From assembly GCF_001719615.1 (NCBI RefSeq), contig NZ_MDVX01000003.1, positions 347,595 through 411,594 on the forward strand: a stretch of 64,000 bases of DNA, written 5' to 3'. This document shows, piece by piece, positions 37,410 through 44,329 of the stretch. Within the stretch, counting starts at the first letter, position 1; every line of letters starts with the position of its first letter. The notes under the pieces are model-generated. The model ran no database searches. It worked only from the letters and a program-made list of their open reading frames with translations, and was not told the DNA's origin. The position numbers were made by a program, and so were the translations under genes. This DNA is from Neptunicoccus sediminis. Lineage in GTDB: Bacteria; Pseudomonadota; Alphaproteobacteria; Rhodobacterales; Rhodobacteraceae.

Positions 37410-38105
37410 TTACACGCCAATGCCAATTTCTGCTAAAATATCTGGTGTAAACGCCTCTTTTTTACCATCCACAATTTTCTTTTTAATCGCGTCATCATAA
37501 TCAATTTGAAAAGACGCATAGGTAGCTTTGAAATCGGTTTCGGCAGAAAATGCTTCTTTTCTATTTGGGTGCACCCTATGCGCCAATAGCTCAACTGTTG
37601 CACCATTCTTTGAACTTAAATTTTTGATACGATATTCCAACATTCGCGTGGAACCGTGTTTTATCCAAATATACCCGTCTGGCATGGTGACACGTGCAAG
37701 ATATGTGAAAGCAGCTTCGTTGCCGTTTCTAGCGCCACTTAGATCACACTCGCGGCAACGAATGGACGAACGGACTAGATTGCTGGAATGGACAGTCTTT
37801 GGTGCACCACAATTTTCACATTCAAGCTCAACGTGAGCTTTTTTAGTGGAACGTCCGACATATTCAAACCCGCGCTCTTCTGCTGATGCTATGTATAAAT
37901 CTGTTGTTTCTTTTCTTGTTTCGCCATGAATCCTGCATTTTAGTGAACGTGTTTGGCTGTACAAATGGCCATGACTGACTTCTTTGACGCAATCACAAGT
38001 TTTGTTTTTTAATCTAACTTTCTTTTTTCCATTCGAATTTGTGATTTCTGATACAATATCCCAATCTTTGGCGGCTGCAATTTTTTTTAATTTGTTTGTA
38101 ATCAT
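37410..38105 (-). CDS. zinc-ribbon protein with GIY-YIG-like C-terminal domain
   Basis: A 231-residue protein. Cysteine pairs at the N-terminus (CDC...KCRIHG and CENCG...CRECD) form one or two zinc ribbons. The C-terminal half, FTYLARVTMPDGYIWIKHGSTRMLEYRIKNL-like, resembles T5orf172/GIY-YIG nuclease domains, with a His/Gly-Ser in place of the usual Tyr-Ile-Gly. Catalytic activity is therefore uncertain. It may be a homing-type nuclease or a DNA-binding regulator. Confidence 0.6.
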   Translation of the reverse strand: MITNKLKKIAAAKDWDIVSEITNSNGKKKVRLKNKTCDCVKEVSHGHLYSQTRSLKCRIHGETRKETTDLYIASAEERGFEYVGRSTKKAHVELECENCGAPKTVHSSNLVRSSIRCRECDLSGARNGNEAAFTYLARVTMPDGYIWIKHGSTRMLEYRIKNLSSKNGATVELLAHRVHPNRKEAFSAETDFKATYASFQIDYDDAIKKKIVDGKKEAFTPDILAEIGIGV

Positions 38106-38156
38106 TTCCTTTCTCTTTGTTTAATGTCTTGTTCAGTAGAAATTCTCATTTCTTAT

Positions 38157-38167
38157 TATTATTTAGT
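38157..38167 (-). promoter_or_regulatory. phage ACTAAATA element 2
   Basis: Reads ACTAAATAATA on the minus strand, about 52-62 bases before the start at 38105. Confidence 0.45.
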
Positions 38168-38185
38168 AAAAACGAAATTTTGGGA

Positions 38186-38617
38186 TTATTTAAATGAAAC
38201 ACCAGAATAACCAATTTTTTGACGTAGGGCGGCGATGTGCTCTTGCCTCAATCTATTTTCTTTGTCTCTCCAAACTTGCTGTTCCTGATCTGTCATTGGC
38301 GTCAAGTTGTACCAACTTTCATTACCGCCAGCCCAAAAATGATTCAGATAATATTGTTCCCTTTCAATAACGTAATTATAACTGGTTGAGTGATCCAAAA
38401 TAACACGAGAAAAATATTCGGGATTTTCGTTAAATGCCTCAACAAACAATTTTCCACTACCAGCATAGCAATAGCCTTTCTGTCCATTGTGAACGCCAAT
38501 ATATTTCATACCGTTCTTTTCATTTTCCCAAAGGTAAACAAACGGGTCACATTGCGTGACAGTGTTTGCAGTAAATTTGTTTCGAGCCAATATCTCATTC
38601 TTAATATATAGTGACAT
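38186..38617 (-). CDS. GIY-YIG-like phage endonuclease
   Basis: A 143-residue protein with VYLWENEKNGMKYIGVHNG (GIY-YIG-type strand pair), YAGSGK, FSRVILDH and EREQYYLNHFW, where the Glu matches the family's metal-binding residue. Phage homing or restriction-like nucleases of this size are common. It lies 20 bases downstream of the polymerase-like gene on the same strand, a classic position for a homing gene. Confidence 0.65.
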   Translation of the reverse strand: MSLYIKNEILARNKFTANTVTQCDPFVYLWENEKNGMKYIGVHNGQKGYCYAGSGKLFVEAFNENPEYFSRVILDHSTSYNYVIEREQYYLNHFWAGGNESWYNLTPMTDQEQQVWRDKENRLRQEHIAALRQKIGYSGVSFK

Positions 38618-38637
38618 TTTTCCTTTCCTATCTATTC

Positions 38638-40341
38638 TTATCCTGCTTTTTGGTTTAAATAGTTGGTCATGGCATCTTGTAGAAGGTCAAACACTTTTTG
38701 AGCGTCATCAAAGTTTTCTGGTAATACAAAATCGTTTGGCTTTTTCATGCCATAACGTCCTAATTTTTCCTTTTTCAGCATCTTGTTATGCAATCTTATC
38801 ACTTTAACAGTGGTGTCTTCCAAAAGAACTTGGTTGTTCAAAATGGAATTGGTATTAGCAATGTCTTTCAAAGCTGGAACCAACAATGTCATAAATTCGC
38901 CTCTACCTGCTACCACGTCACACTTTTTGACACGCTTGGAATTAGCGAATAAATCGAAAATAGTTTCTGTTTTGGGGGTCTTTGGTGCAACAGGTTCTTT
39001 GTCATAATCGGTCTGAAATTCGACTCCATATTTTATGACAGTTACTTCGCGCATGACAGTTTCAAGTTCGTCTGCATAATCAGCGTCAACAATGAAACTG
39101 TCATGTACACACAGAACGGGTATCCCCTTTTTAACAAAGTGCATAATTACACTTTCTGCAATCTGCGCGTCTTCATTCATTAACTTAATGCCAGCATCTG
39201 CACAGATGTAGCTTTTTGCCCAAGGGTGAATTTCAACAAAACGGTTGATATATTTTTTGATGTAATCGTGTTTGCTTCCCTCAACATGGGCAATCAAGTT
39301 GGCATGTTTGTTGGTGAATGATCTACAAGCTTCCAGCACCGATTTTGCATTGATAGCAATCAAAATGATTAGTTTCAAAATCTTGCGCTGCTGCTCTGAA
39401 TTAATGGAAGTATCAAGAACACCAACTTTATAAGGGTCTTTCTTGCCTAGATCGACGCCACACCTAGCAGCAATTATGCGGATATGTAGACCAGAGTAAT
39501 CAATCTCGACAGTTCTTTTACCATTGATTTCAAGTTTTTTGCGGGTTTTGGATGGTAGCTGTTGCCATGCACCGCCATAAAAACGACCGCCATGAAACCA
39601 ATTTCCGCGATTAAAGACGCGACGAACGAACTTATCTTCATTCAAATCGTGCTCAATAACCATCCCAGCTAAGGCGTGTTCTGGTCGGTTGCTATAGTCT
39701 TCTGCGTAAACTTCCTTACCTGCAATTGTAAAATGGGTGCTGGCTAGTAGTTCGTTGTACAGTCTTAGGTTAGCTCTCATGAGTACAACAGCTTCATTAT
39801 CAGAATAGTCTAACAATTTCCCGTCTGCTGATTTCAAAATGATAGATTCACGTTTCCCGTGATCAATAGAATAGCCGCTGACACGCTCAAAATAGGCTGT
39901 TAGCTCGGCATTGGCCTTTATTCTAGTTTGGCTGCTGGTGTCGTTTAGGCGGTCATAGTACCCCTTGTGCATGGTTATCAGACCAACTTTCACCATATGA
40001 TCTAGAATAGGCATAATCTTATTCGTTATACCGTGCGCATTGTAGCGGCTCTTTCTAATGTAAATGGGGTTTCTTTCGTCAAGACTAACGCGCAAATAGA
40101 AATCGGGATTCTTGCGGTGTGTTGCTATCAAATTTGACAGGATAACATCTAGAATAATGGGAATATTTGGTTTTGGACCGCCTTTCTTTGAAATCAAATC
40201 ATCAAAGTTGTATTCAGCATATATGCTATCTGAAACTGTGCGGAAACTATCACCAGTAATAACAACTTGCTTTAAAGATGGGCAGTTGCGAAACGCTGGT
40301 AGTGTGTGGAAACTTTCGTTAATTAACTTGTCATTAGACAT
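38638..40341 (-). CDS. polymerase-like phage replication protein, family A palm motifs
   Basis: A 567-residue protein. The palm motifs of superfamily A polymerases appear in order: motif A EIDYSGLHIRIIA with D281; DPYKV at 302-306, in the place of the Pol I motif DIHT; motif-B-like R319, K320, K323 and N331 in RKILKLIILIAINAKS; motif C VHDSFIV with D414. No 3'-5' exonuclease domain is apparent. It fits the TV-Pol type proposed for bacterial viruses and transposons, related to Pol I and T7-like RNA polymerases. It could copy DNA, prime or transcribe. A repeat-rich possible origin lies upstream. Confidence 0.7.
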   Translation of the reverse strand: MSNDKLINESFHTLPAFRNCPSLKQVVITGDSFRTVSDSIYAEYNFDDLISKKGGPKPNIPIILDVILSNLIATHRKNPDFYLRVSLDERNPIYIRKSRYNAHGITNKIMPILDHMVKVGLITMHKGYYDRLNDTSSQTRIKANAELTAYFERVSGYSIDHGKRESIILKSADGKLLDYSDNEAVVLMRANLRLYNELLASTHFTIAGKEVYAEDYSNRPEHALAGMVIEHDLNEDKFVRRVFNRGNWFHGGRFYGGAWQQLPSKTRKKLEINGKRTVEIDYSGLHIRIIAARCGVDLGKKDPYKVGVLDTSINSEQQRKILKLIILIAINAKSVLEACRSFTNKHANLIAHVEGSKHDYIKKYINRFVEIHPWAKSYICADAGIKLMNEDAQIAESVIMHFVKKGIPVLCVHDSFIVDADYADELETVMREVTVIKYGVEFQTDYDKEPVAPKTPKTETIFDLFANSKRVKKCDVVAGRGEFMTLLVPALKDIANTNSILNNQVLLEDTTVKVIRLHNKMLKKEKLGRYGMKKPNDFVLPENFDDAQKVFDLLQDAMTNYLNQKAG

Positions 40342-40529
40342 AAAAAATACCTCAATTAGTGTTGAAAACTAAGAGGCGATTACATGGTATAATGAAAAAT
40401 CAATTCGTGTCTTAAGCTTTCTTTAAAAATGAAATTAGACGTTCAAACTATGGTAAAATGAAATTTAAGTAGTGTCGGGGGCTGCGCTGCCCCCTTCACC
40501 TTCCATTTTTAAAGCTTAATGCCTAACAG

Positions 40530-40540
40530 TGGTATTTAGT
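40530..40540 (-). promoter_or_regulatory. phage ACTAAATA element 3
   Basis: Reads ACTAAATACC on the minus strand, about 190 bases upstream of the polymerase-like gene, whose leader would then include the 40477-40494 hairpin. Confidence 0.4.
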
Positions 40541-40813
40541 AATAAAGAATGCTTAAAAGGGTAGCTATTCCCAATTATTTTAACATTTTTACATGAAAAG
40601 TTTTCATAATAACTAAACGAATCATTAGAAAAATTAATGATAACCACTAAAGAAACTATATCAAACTTTCAATGTCTGGTCAATAGATTTGGAAACAAAA
40701 TCATAACATTCATTAATGAATCATTAGTGGGAAAAATCTGACGATTTTTCGTTTCACGTCCTGATATTTTAATTAAATTCTAATCAACAGTAACAATAAC
40801 CATTAATTACATT

Positions 40814-40872
40814 CACCAGTGACTCTTTAGAGAATGGGGAGAGTAGTAGAGTACTACGTACTAACGGTTAAC
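40814..40872 (-). repeat. repeat unit U1 (inverted orientation)
   Basis: A 59-base unit beginning CACCAGTGAC and ending TACGTACTAACGGTTAAC. It is the inverted partner of U2 and U3: both ends match, while the G-rich middle is diverged. The spacer to U2 is 20 bases. Confidence 0.85.
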
Positions 40873-40892
40873 TATGTGATATGGGAAATAGG

Positions 40893-40950
40893 GTTAACCG
40901 TTAGTACGTAGAGATACATCCCCCTACTACCTATTCAGGTGTCACTGGTG
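40893..40950 (+). repeat. repeat unit U2
   Basis: A 58-base unit running from GTTAACCGTTAGTACGTAGAG to CACTGGTG, followed by T8. With U1 it forms a long inverted repeat around a 20-base centre. Confidence 0.88.
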
Positions 40951-40970
40951 TTTTTTTTGTAAAAATATAG

Positions 40971-41030
40971 GTTAACCGTTAGTACGTAGAGAACCTATTC
41001 CCCCTACTACCTATTCAGGTGTCACTGGTG
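40971..41030 (+). repeat. repeat unit U3
   Basis: A 60-base near-identical direct copy of U2, again after exactly 20 spacer bases. The two copies share the ends and the CCCCCTACTACCTATTCAGG core. Confidence 0.9.
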
Positions 41031-41215
41031 ATTGTCATAATGATTGAACAAAGAATAAGAACAAAGAGACCTGCGCCAGCAGGAACAAAAATCGCCAGAT
41101 TTTTTTCACATTAATTATCCACTAATGAAAACAAGAAAAAGATTATTCATCCGGTTTACCGGCGTAACAACATCAATTATAATAACAGTTAATGATTCTT
41201 AAACAGGTAAAGGAA

Positions 41216-41773
41216 ATGACATTAGAAGAAATTGAAAAGGAATTTTATATTCACGAAGGACGTTATTACAGACGTAATGGAAGTATCATTAAGAAAAGGT
41301 CAACTGCTGGAACATATGCATTAAAGCTATCAGGAACCAATAAAACGTTCAAAGCTATTCGTGAAGCATTTGGAATCTACATTGGTGAAAGAATAATAGG
41401 GACGAAGGTAATTGCAATTGACGGTGATGAATCAAATGTATGTCCAACAAATATGAGATTGGAAAACCATCTTCAAACAACGCATAACAGCAGTCAAATT
41501 GTTATGCCAATTGACCAGAATGATCGTGAAACATTAGCGATTGCATATCAGAAAGCAATTAATGGTGACGTGAATCCATTTAAGTTTAATGGCGTTAATC
41601 TGAAAATGTCCATTAATGACAGCGGAAAGTTAACAGTTAAGGGACAGAATGGTGCAACATTTGAAAGGAAAATTAGAGGCAAACCTTTATTGAAAGGTAA
41701 CTTAATAGCGATCTTGGTTGGCACATATTATGCCAGCCTATTAGAAAAGGTGATAATCGAGCAAAAACGGTAA
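41216..41773 (+). CDS. HNH-like fold DNA-binding protein, degenerate
   Basis: 185 residues from ATG 41216, whose AGGTAAAGGAAATGAC context matches other starts in this phage; an ATG 8 codons earlier is possible. GTYALKLSGTNKTFKAIREAFGIYIG, then IDGDESNVCPTNMRLENH, follows the pattern of phage HNH/AP2-type homing proteins. The first catalytic His of the DHxDG motif is missing, so nuclease activity is doubtful. Its position next to the repeat units makes a role in binding them worth testing. Confidence 0.55.
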   Translation: MTLEEIEKEFYIHEGRYYRRNGSIIKKRSTAGTYALKLSGTNKTFKAIREAFGIYIGERIIGTKVIAIDGDESNVCPTNMRLENHLQTTHNSSQIVMPIDQNDRETLAIAYQKAINGDVNPFKFNGVNLKMSINDSGKLTVKGQNGATFERKIRGKPLLKGNLIAILVGTYYASLLEKVIIEQKR

Positions 41774-41776
41774 ATT

Positions 41777-41787
41777 ACTAAATACAA
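41777..41787 (+). promoter_or_regulatory. phage ACTAAATA element 4
   Basis: Reads ACTAAATACAA, about 33-43 bases before ATG 41820. Confidence 0.45.
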
Positions 41788-41819
41788 TCACAAGACAAGA
41801 CAACAAAAGGAAAAGACAA

Positions 41820-42287
41820 ATGAAAAAGATTTTAATGACAGCAGCGACAGCAGCAATGGTAATGAGTGGCGCAGTTGCACCAGCTTATGCAGAAGAAAAA
41901 ATGGGCCTTGTTGATCCATTTACGAAAGAAGAATGTGTAGAGGTAGTTGAAGCAGTTGCAGAATATGACAGCCTTTGGTCATGGGAAAAGAAAAAGATTT
42001 TACCCCATGTAGAGAAAATGTTTATTCAAAGTATGACAAACAAAGACAAGAAAACAGACCGTGATCTATCACCGAAAGAAATTGTGTTCTATGTTTTTGC
42101 TGGTGAAGAATATCCAGAAAGATTTGACCAGTTTATTCTTAACGTAAGCGGCGCTGTTACAGTATCAATGTTGGAAGACGAAGAAATTGGCGGCATGGCT
42201 GTATTTGCTGGTGTCATGATTTCTGGTATAATTAAGAAAACACAGCCAGAGCTTTTAGTTAAGATTGAAGATTGTAAAAACACCTAA
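41820..42287 (+). CDS. hypothetical secreted phage protein
   Basis: A 155-residue protein with a clear signal peptide (cut near PAYAEE, residue 24). The mature part is acidic and helical, with a hydrophobic segment near 125-140 (GGMAVFAGVMISGII). It is not recognised. A secreted protein with its own promoter-like element and terminator, outside the structural operon, fits a lysogenic-conversion, superinfection-exclusion or lysis-control role. Confidence 0.65.
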   Translation: MKKILMTAATAAMVMSGAVAPAYAEEKMGLVDPFTKEECVEVVEAVAEYDSLWSWEKKKILPHVEKMFIQSMTNKDKKTDRDLSPKEIVFYVFAGEEYPERFDQFILNVSGAVTVSMLEDEEIGGMAVFAGVMISGIIKKTQPELLVKIEDCKNT

Positions 42288-42293
42288 ATAACG
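42283..42293 (+). promoter_or_regulatory. phage ACTAAATA element 5, overlapping a stop codon
   Basis: Reads CCTAAATAACG; its TAA is the stop codon of the secreted protein gene. A hairpin follows at 42305-42336 and no plus-strand gene follows for 1.5 kb. Confidence 0.35.
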
Positions 42294-42304
42294 ATGTTCA
42301 GTCA

Positions 42305-42336
42305 GAGCGGGGTAGTTTTCTTTGTCTATCCCGCTC
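42305..42336 (+). terminator. hairpin terminator after the secreted protein gene
   Basis: An 11-base stem with one G-T pair (42305-42315 with 42326-42336) is followed by GTTTATATTTG. Confidence 0.6.
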
Positions 42337-42463
42337 GTTTATATTTGTTACATAAATGTCACACTCCCAAAACGCAAAAAGGGGTGCGACAATATAGCAC
42401 ACCCGCAGTGAATTTTTTTACATGTTAGCAAATGGCTCTTTTTTGATAATGACTCGCAACTAG

Positions 42464-42487
42464 ACCGCCCATTGTGGCGGTTTTTTT
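42464..42487 (+). terminator. second plus-strand terminator before convergent genes
   Basis: ACCGCC/GGCGGT stem followed by a T run, just past the stop of the minus-strand HNH gene. A weaker GGGTG/CACCC hairpin lies near 42381-42404. Confidence 0.7.
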
Positions 42488-42896
42488 ATGTCTGCTTATG
42501 TCTGCTATCAGTCCAATTATGGAATATGCCTTTCACTTCGCCTTTATGCTTTTCACTGTCATGACAGGCTTTGCACAATGACTGGTGATTACTGCGTGAT
42601 ACAAACAATTTCCAGCCAGCATCGTCAGCAGTGCGAAATGGTATAATGTGATCTACCACAACAGCAGGTGTAACCACGTCCATTCCAATGCAGCGTTCGC
42701 ACAGTGGATATTGCGACAACTGAACATCACGAATAGCCGCCCATACTTTAGTATTATAAAATTTGTGGTGTTCGTTACCTATTCGTTTTACGTCATGACG
42801 CTTAAATTTCTTAGCTCTACACAGATCGTCATCACAAGAAAAAGCACGGCAACCACTCATCTTTGTACATGGTCTGTTAGCTCGTTTATTCTTCAT
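42486..42896 (-). CDS. phage HNH endonuclease
   Basis: A 136-residue HNH protein. The zinc and catalytic frame is CERC...VVDHIIPFR...NHQSLCKACHDSEKHKG, typical of phage HNH enzymes that stand near terminase genes and help cut DNA during packaging. An extra Cys-rich N-terminus (CTKMSGCRAFSCDDDLC) is unusual. Here it lies on the opposite strand from terminase and 0.9 kb away. Confidence 0.85.
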   Translation of the reverse strand: MKNKRANRPCTKMSGCRAFSCDDDLCRAKKFKRHDVKRIGNEHHKFYNTKVWAAIRDVQLSQYPLCERCIGMDVVTPAVVVDHIIPFRTADDAGWKLFVSRSNHQSLCKACHDSEKHKGEVKGIFHNWTDSRHKQT

Positions 42897-43081
42897 TTTC
42901 GCATTTGTTTTGAGAATGAATCCAGCCCAAAAGATGCACCACTAAACAGGAATACAGGGCTAACCAGCAATTCACCGATTTCTTTAAAATATTCGTCATA
43001 GAAGCCAGCGGCGAATAGCAGAAACATTACTACCAATAGCGCAATTGCCACTTCTCTTTTGTATGTTTTATTTTCCATCAT
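42893..43081 (-). CDS. small phage membrane protein, holin-like
   Basis: A 62-residue protein with two hydrophobic segments (about 9-27 and 38-53) and charged ends, as in small holins. It overlaps the HNH gene by 4 bases and the upstream gene by 14. Part of a probable lysis cassette; no sequence family is recognised. Confidence 0.6.
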   Translation of the reverse strand: MMENKTYKREVAIALLVVMFLLFAAGFYDEYFKEIGELLVSPVFLFSGASFGLDSFSKQMRK

Positions 43082-43502
43082 TCATCACGCTTGTTACTTT
43101 ATTTTTTCTACCGAATAGACCGTCACAGAAGTGAATGGCCTCTATTTTCATTTCTTCTAGTGGATAGCTGCTGTACACCAACCAAGGACCAGCTACGTTC
43201 ACCCCTGCTGGCCTTGAATGATAGCTATCGCCGCCATGCTGATCTAAAAATTCGAATTTGACTCTGTAGCCAAGTGGGTCTGACATTCTCAATCCGACAA
43301 AATCGCAATCCCGATATTTTTTAAATCTCACAAAAACGCGCTGTAAATCGGCATCTATATTCGTGGATTCAACCGTTTCAATTTCTGAAACAACTGGAAA
43401 TATCACCGATTCCAAAGACGGTTTAGCAAATATCGCTAAATTGATTGCCAATATTGTATAAGCCGAAATTACCAGACTCTTTAATTTTGTTTTCTCTTTC
43501 AT
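43068..43502 (-). CDS. hypothetical membrane-anchored phage protein
   Basis: A 144-residue protein with one N-terminal membrane helix (about 7-27) and an extracytoplasmic domain with two cysteines (RDCDFVG, IHFCDG) that could pair. It lies between two small membrane proteins and overlaps both genes. A spanin-like or lysis-regulating role is possible; no family match is recognised. Confidence 0.6.
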   Translation of the reverse strand: MKEKTKLKSLVISAYTILAINLAIFAKPSLESVIFPVVSEIETVESTNIDADLQRVFVRFKKYRDCDFVGLRMSDPLGYRVKFEFLDQHGGDSYHSRPAGVNVAGPWLVYSSYPLEEMKIEAIHFCDGLFGRKNKVTSVMNDGK

Positions 43503-43717
43503 AATGCAGGACCGCCACTAATCAAGAATCCAATTAGTCCCGTTATTCCTGCCAATATCAAACCAACCAAAACTTTAACAACAGCATCTTTAAAAGTTTT
43601 TAAATCTCGGCCATTGGTGTCAACTTTGCTTTCAATCACGCCAATTTTTGCAGAGTGATTAGATATTGTTTCTGAATGTTGATCTAATCTTTTTCTGACG
43701 TAATCGTAATCATCCAT
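43499..43717 (-). CDS. XhlA-like phage membrane protein, putative holin component
   Basis: A 72-residue protein: an N-terminal coiled-coil part (RKRLDQHSETISNHSAKIGV) and one C-terminal membrane helix (VLVGLILAGITGLIGFLIS). This is the layout of XhlA/holin-associated proteins. First gene of the minus-strand lysis-like cassette, with a promoter-like element 24 bases upstream. Confidence 0.65.
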   Translation of the reverse strand: MDDYDYVRKRLDQHSETISNHSAKIGVIESKVDTNGRDLKTFKDAVVKVLVGLILAGITGLIGFLISGGPAL

Positions 43718-43740
43718 TTATTTGTTCCCCTTATTGTACA

Positions 43741-43752
43741 AAATTATTTAGG
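43741..43752 (-). promoter_or_regulatory. phage ACTAAATA element 6
   Basis: Reads CCTAAATAATTT on the minus strand, 24-35 bases before the XhlA-like gene. Confidence 0.45.
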
Positions 43753-43770
43753 GATAAACTGCTCATTTCC

Positions 43771-43780
43771 ACTAAATACC
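43771..43780 (+). promoter_or_regulatory. phage ACTAAATA element 7
   Basis: Reads ACTAAATACC, 41-50 bases before the small terminase gene. With element 6 it forms a divergent pair 18 bases apart. Confidence 0.5.
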
Positions 43781-43820
43781 ATTGAATTAAATGAGATATT
43801 AAAAGAGGAAATGGGAATTA

Positions 43821-44312
43821 ATGGCTGGCAAAAAGGGGCGTTCTGGCGGACATAATAAAAAAAGTTTAGCTGAACACAAATTAGAAGGCACATTTAGAAA
43901 CGATTTACATGGCGGTTTAATAGTTCCAGTTGAGCGGCTATCGCACTTGGATATTCCCTATTTTATGCAAGCTGGCAGTGACGTTTCAAAGCAAACAATA
44001 TTCAATACATTTTCCGACTATTTGCACAATCAAGGGCAGACGCAAGAGGAACACGGAATCCTGCTTTCGTTGTTGGTTGATCAAATTGTTATGTATCGCG
44101 ATGTTATGCAATTGTATGAATCCGCGCCAAAGAATGAACGAGCTACGTTAAAAATAGACCGCAAATTAGCGTCATCTGTTTTATTGGAAATTAGCCGTTC
44201 AATAATCCCCATGTTGTCTGAATTTCATTTAACGCCAAATACGCGCGTACCTTTAATTGAAGGTACGACAGTTGAGGTAAACGAAAATGAGTCATTAATG
44301 AATGGATCATAA
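43821..44312 (+). CDS. terminase small subunit
   Basis: A 163-residue protein with the basic MAGKKGRSGGHNKK start common in P27-type small terminases and a helical core. It lies directly upstream of the large terminase. It should recognise phage DNA for packaging. Family assignment rests on the N-terminus and position. Confidence 0.75.
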   Translation: MAGKKGRSGGHNKKSLAEHKLEGTFRNDLHGGLIVPVERLSHLDIPYFMQAGSDVSKQTIFNTFSDYLHNQGQTQEEHGILLSLLVDQIVMYRDVMQLYESAPKNERATLKIDRKLASSVLLEISRSIIPMLSEFHLTPNTRVPLIEGTTVEVNENESLMNGS

Positions 44313-44329
44313 CCAAACAGAGAAAGGAA

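Larger units (their letters stand above)
40342..41215. other. non-coding AT-rich region with repeats, candidate replication origin
   Basis: About 870 bases without a convincing gene. From left: a GGGGGC/GCCCCC hairpin (40477-40494); an ACTAAATACC element; a very AT-rich stretch (40560-40810) with many ATTAATGA/TCATTAAT and GAATCATTAG boxes in both directions; three spaced repeat units (40814-41030); a CCGGTTTACCGG palindrome-like site (41151-41162). It separates the minus-strand polymerase-like gene from plus-strand genes. Confidence 0.6.

Noticed and set aside
40814..41030. CRISPR array
   Set aside because: Only three units, one inverted, long units and identical-length but unrelated spacers; no cas genes.
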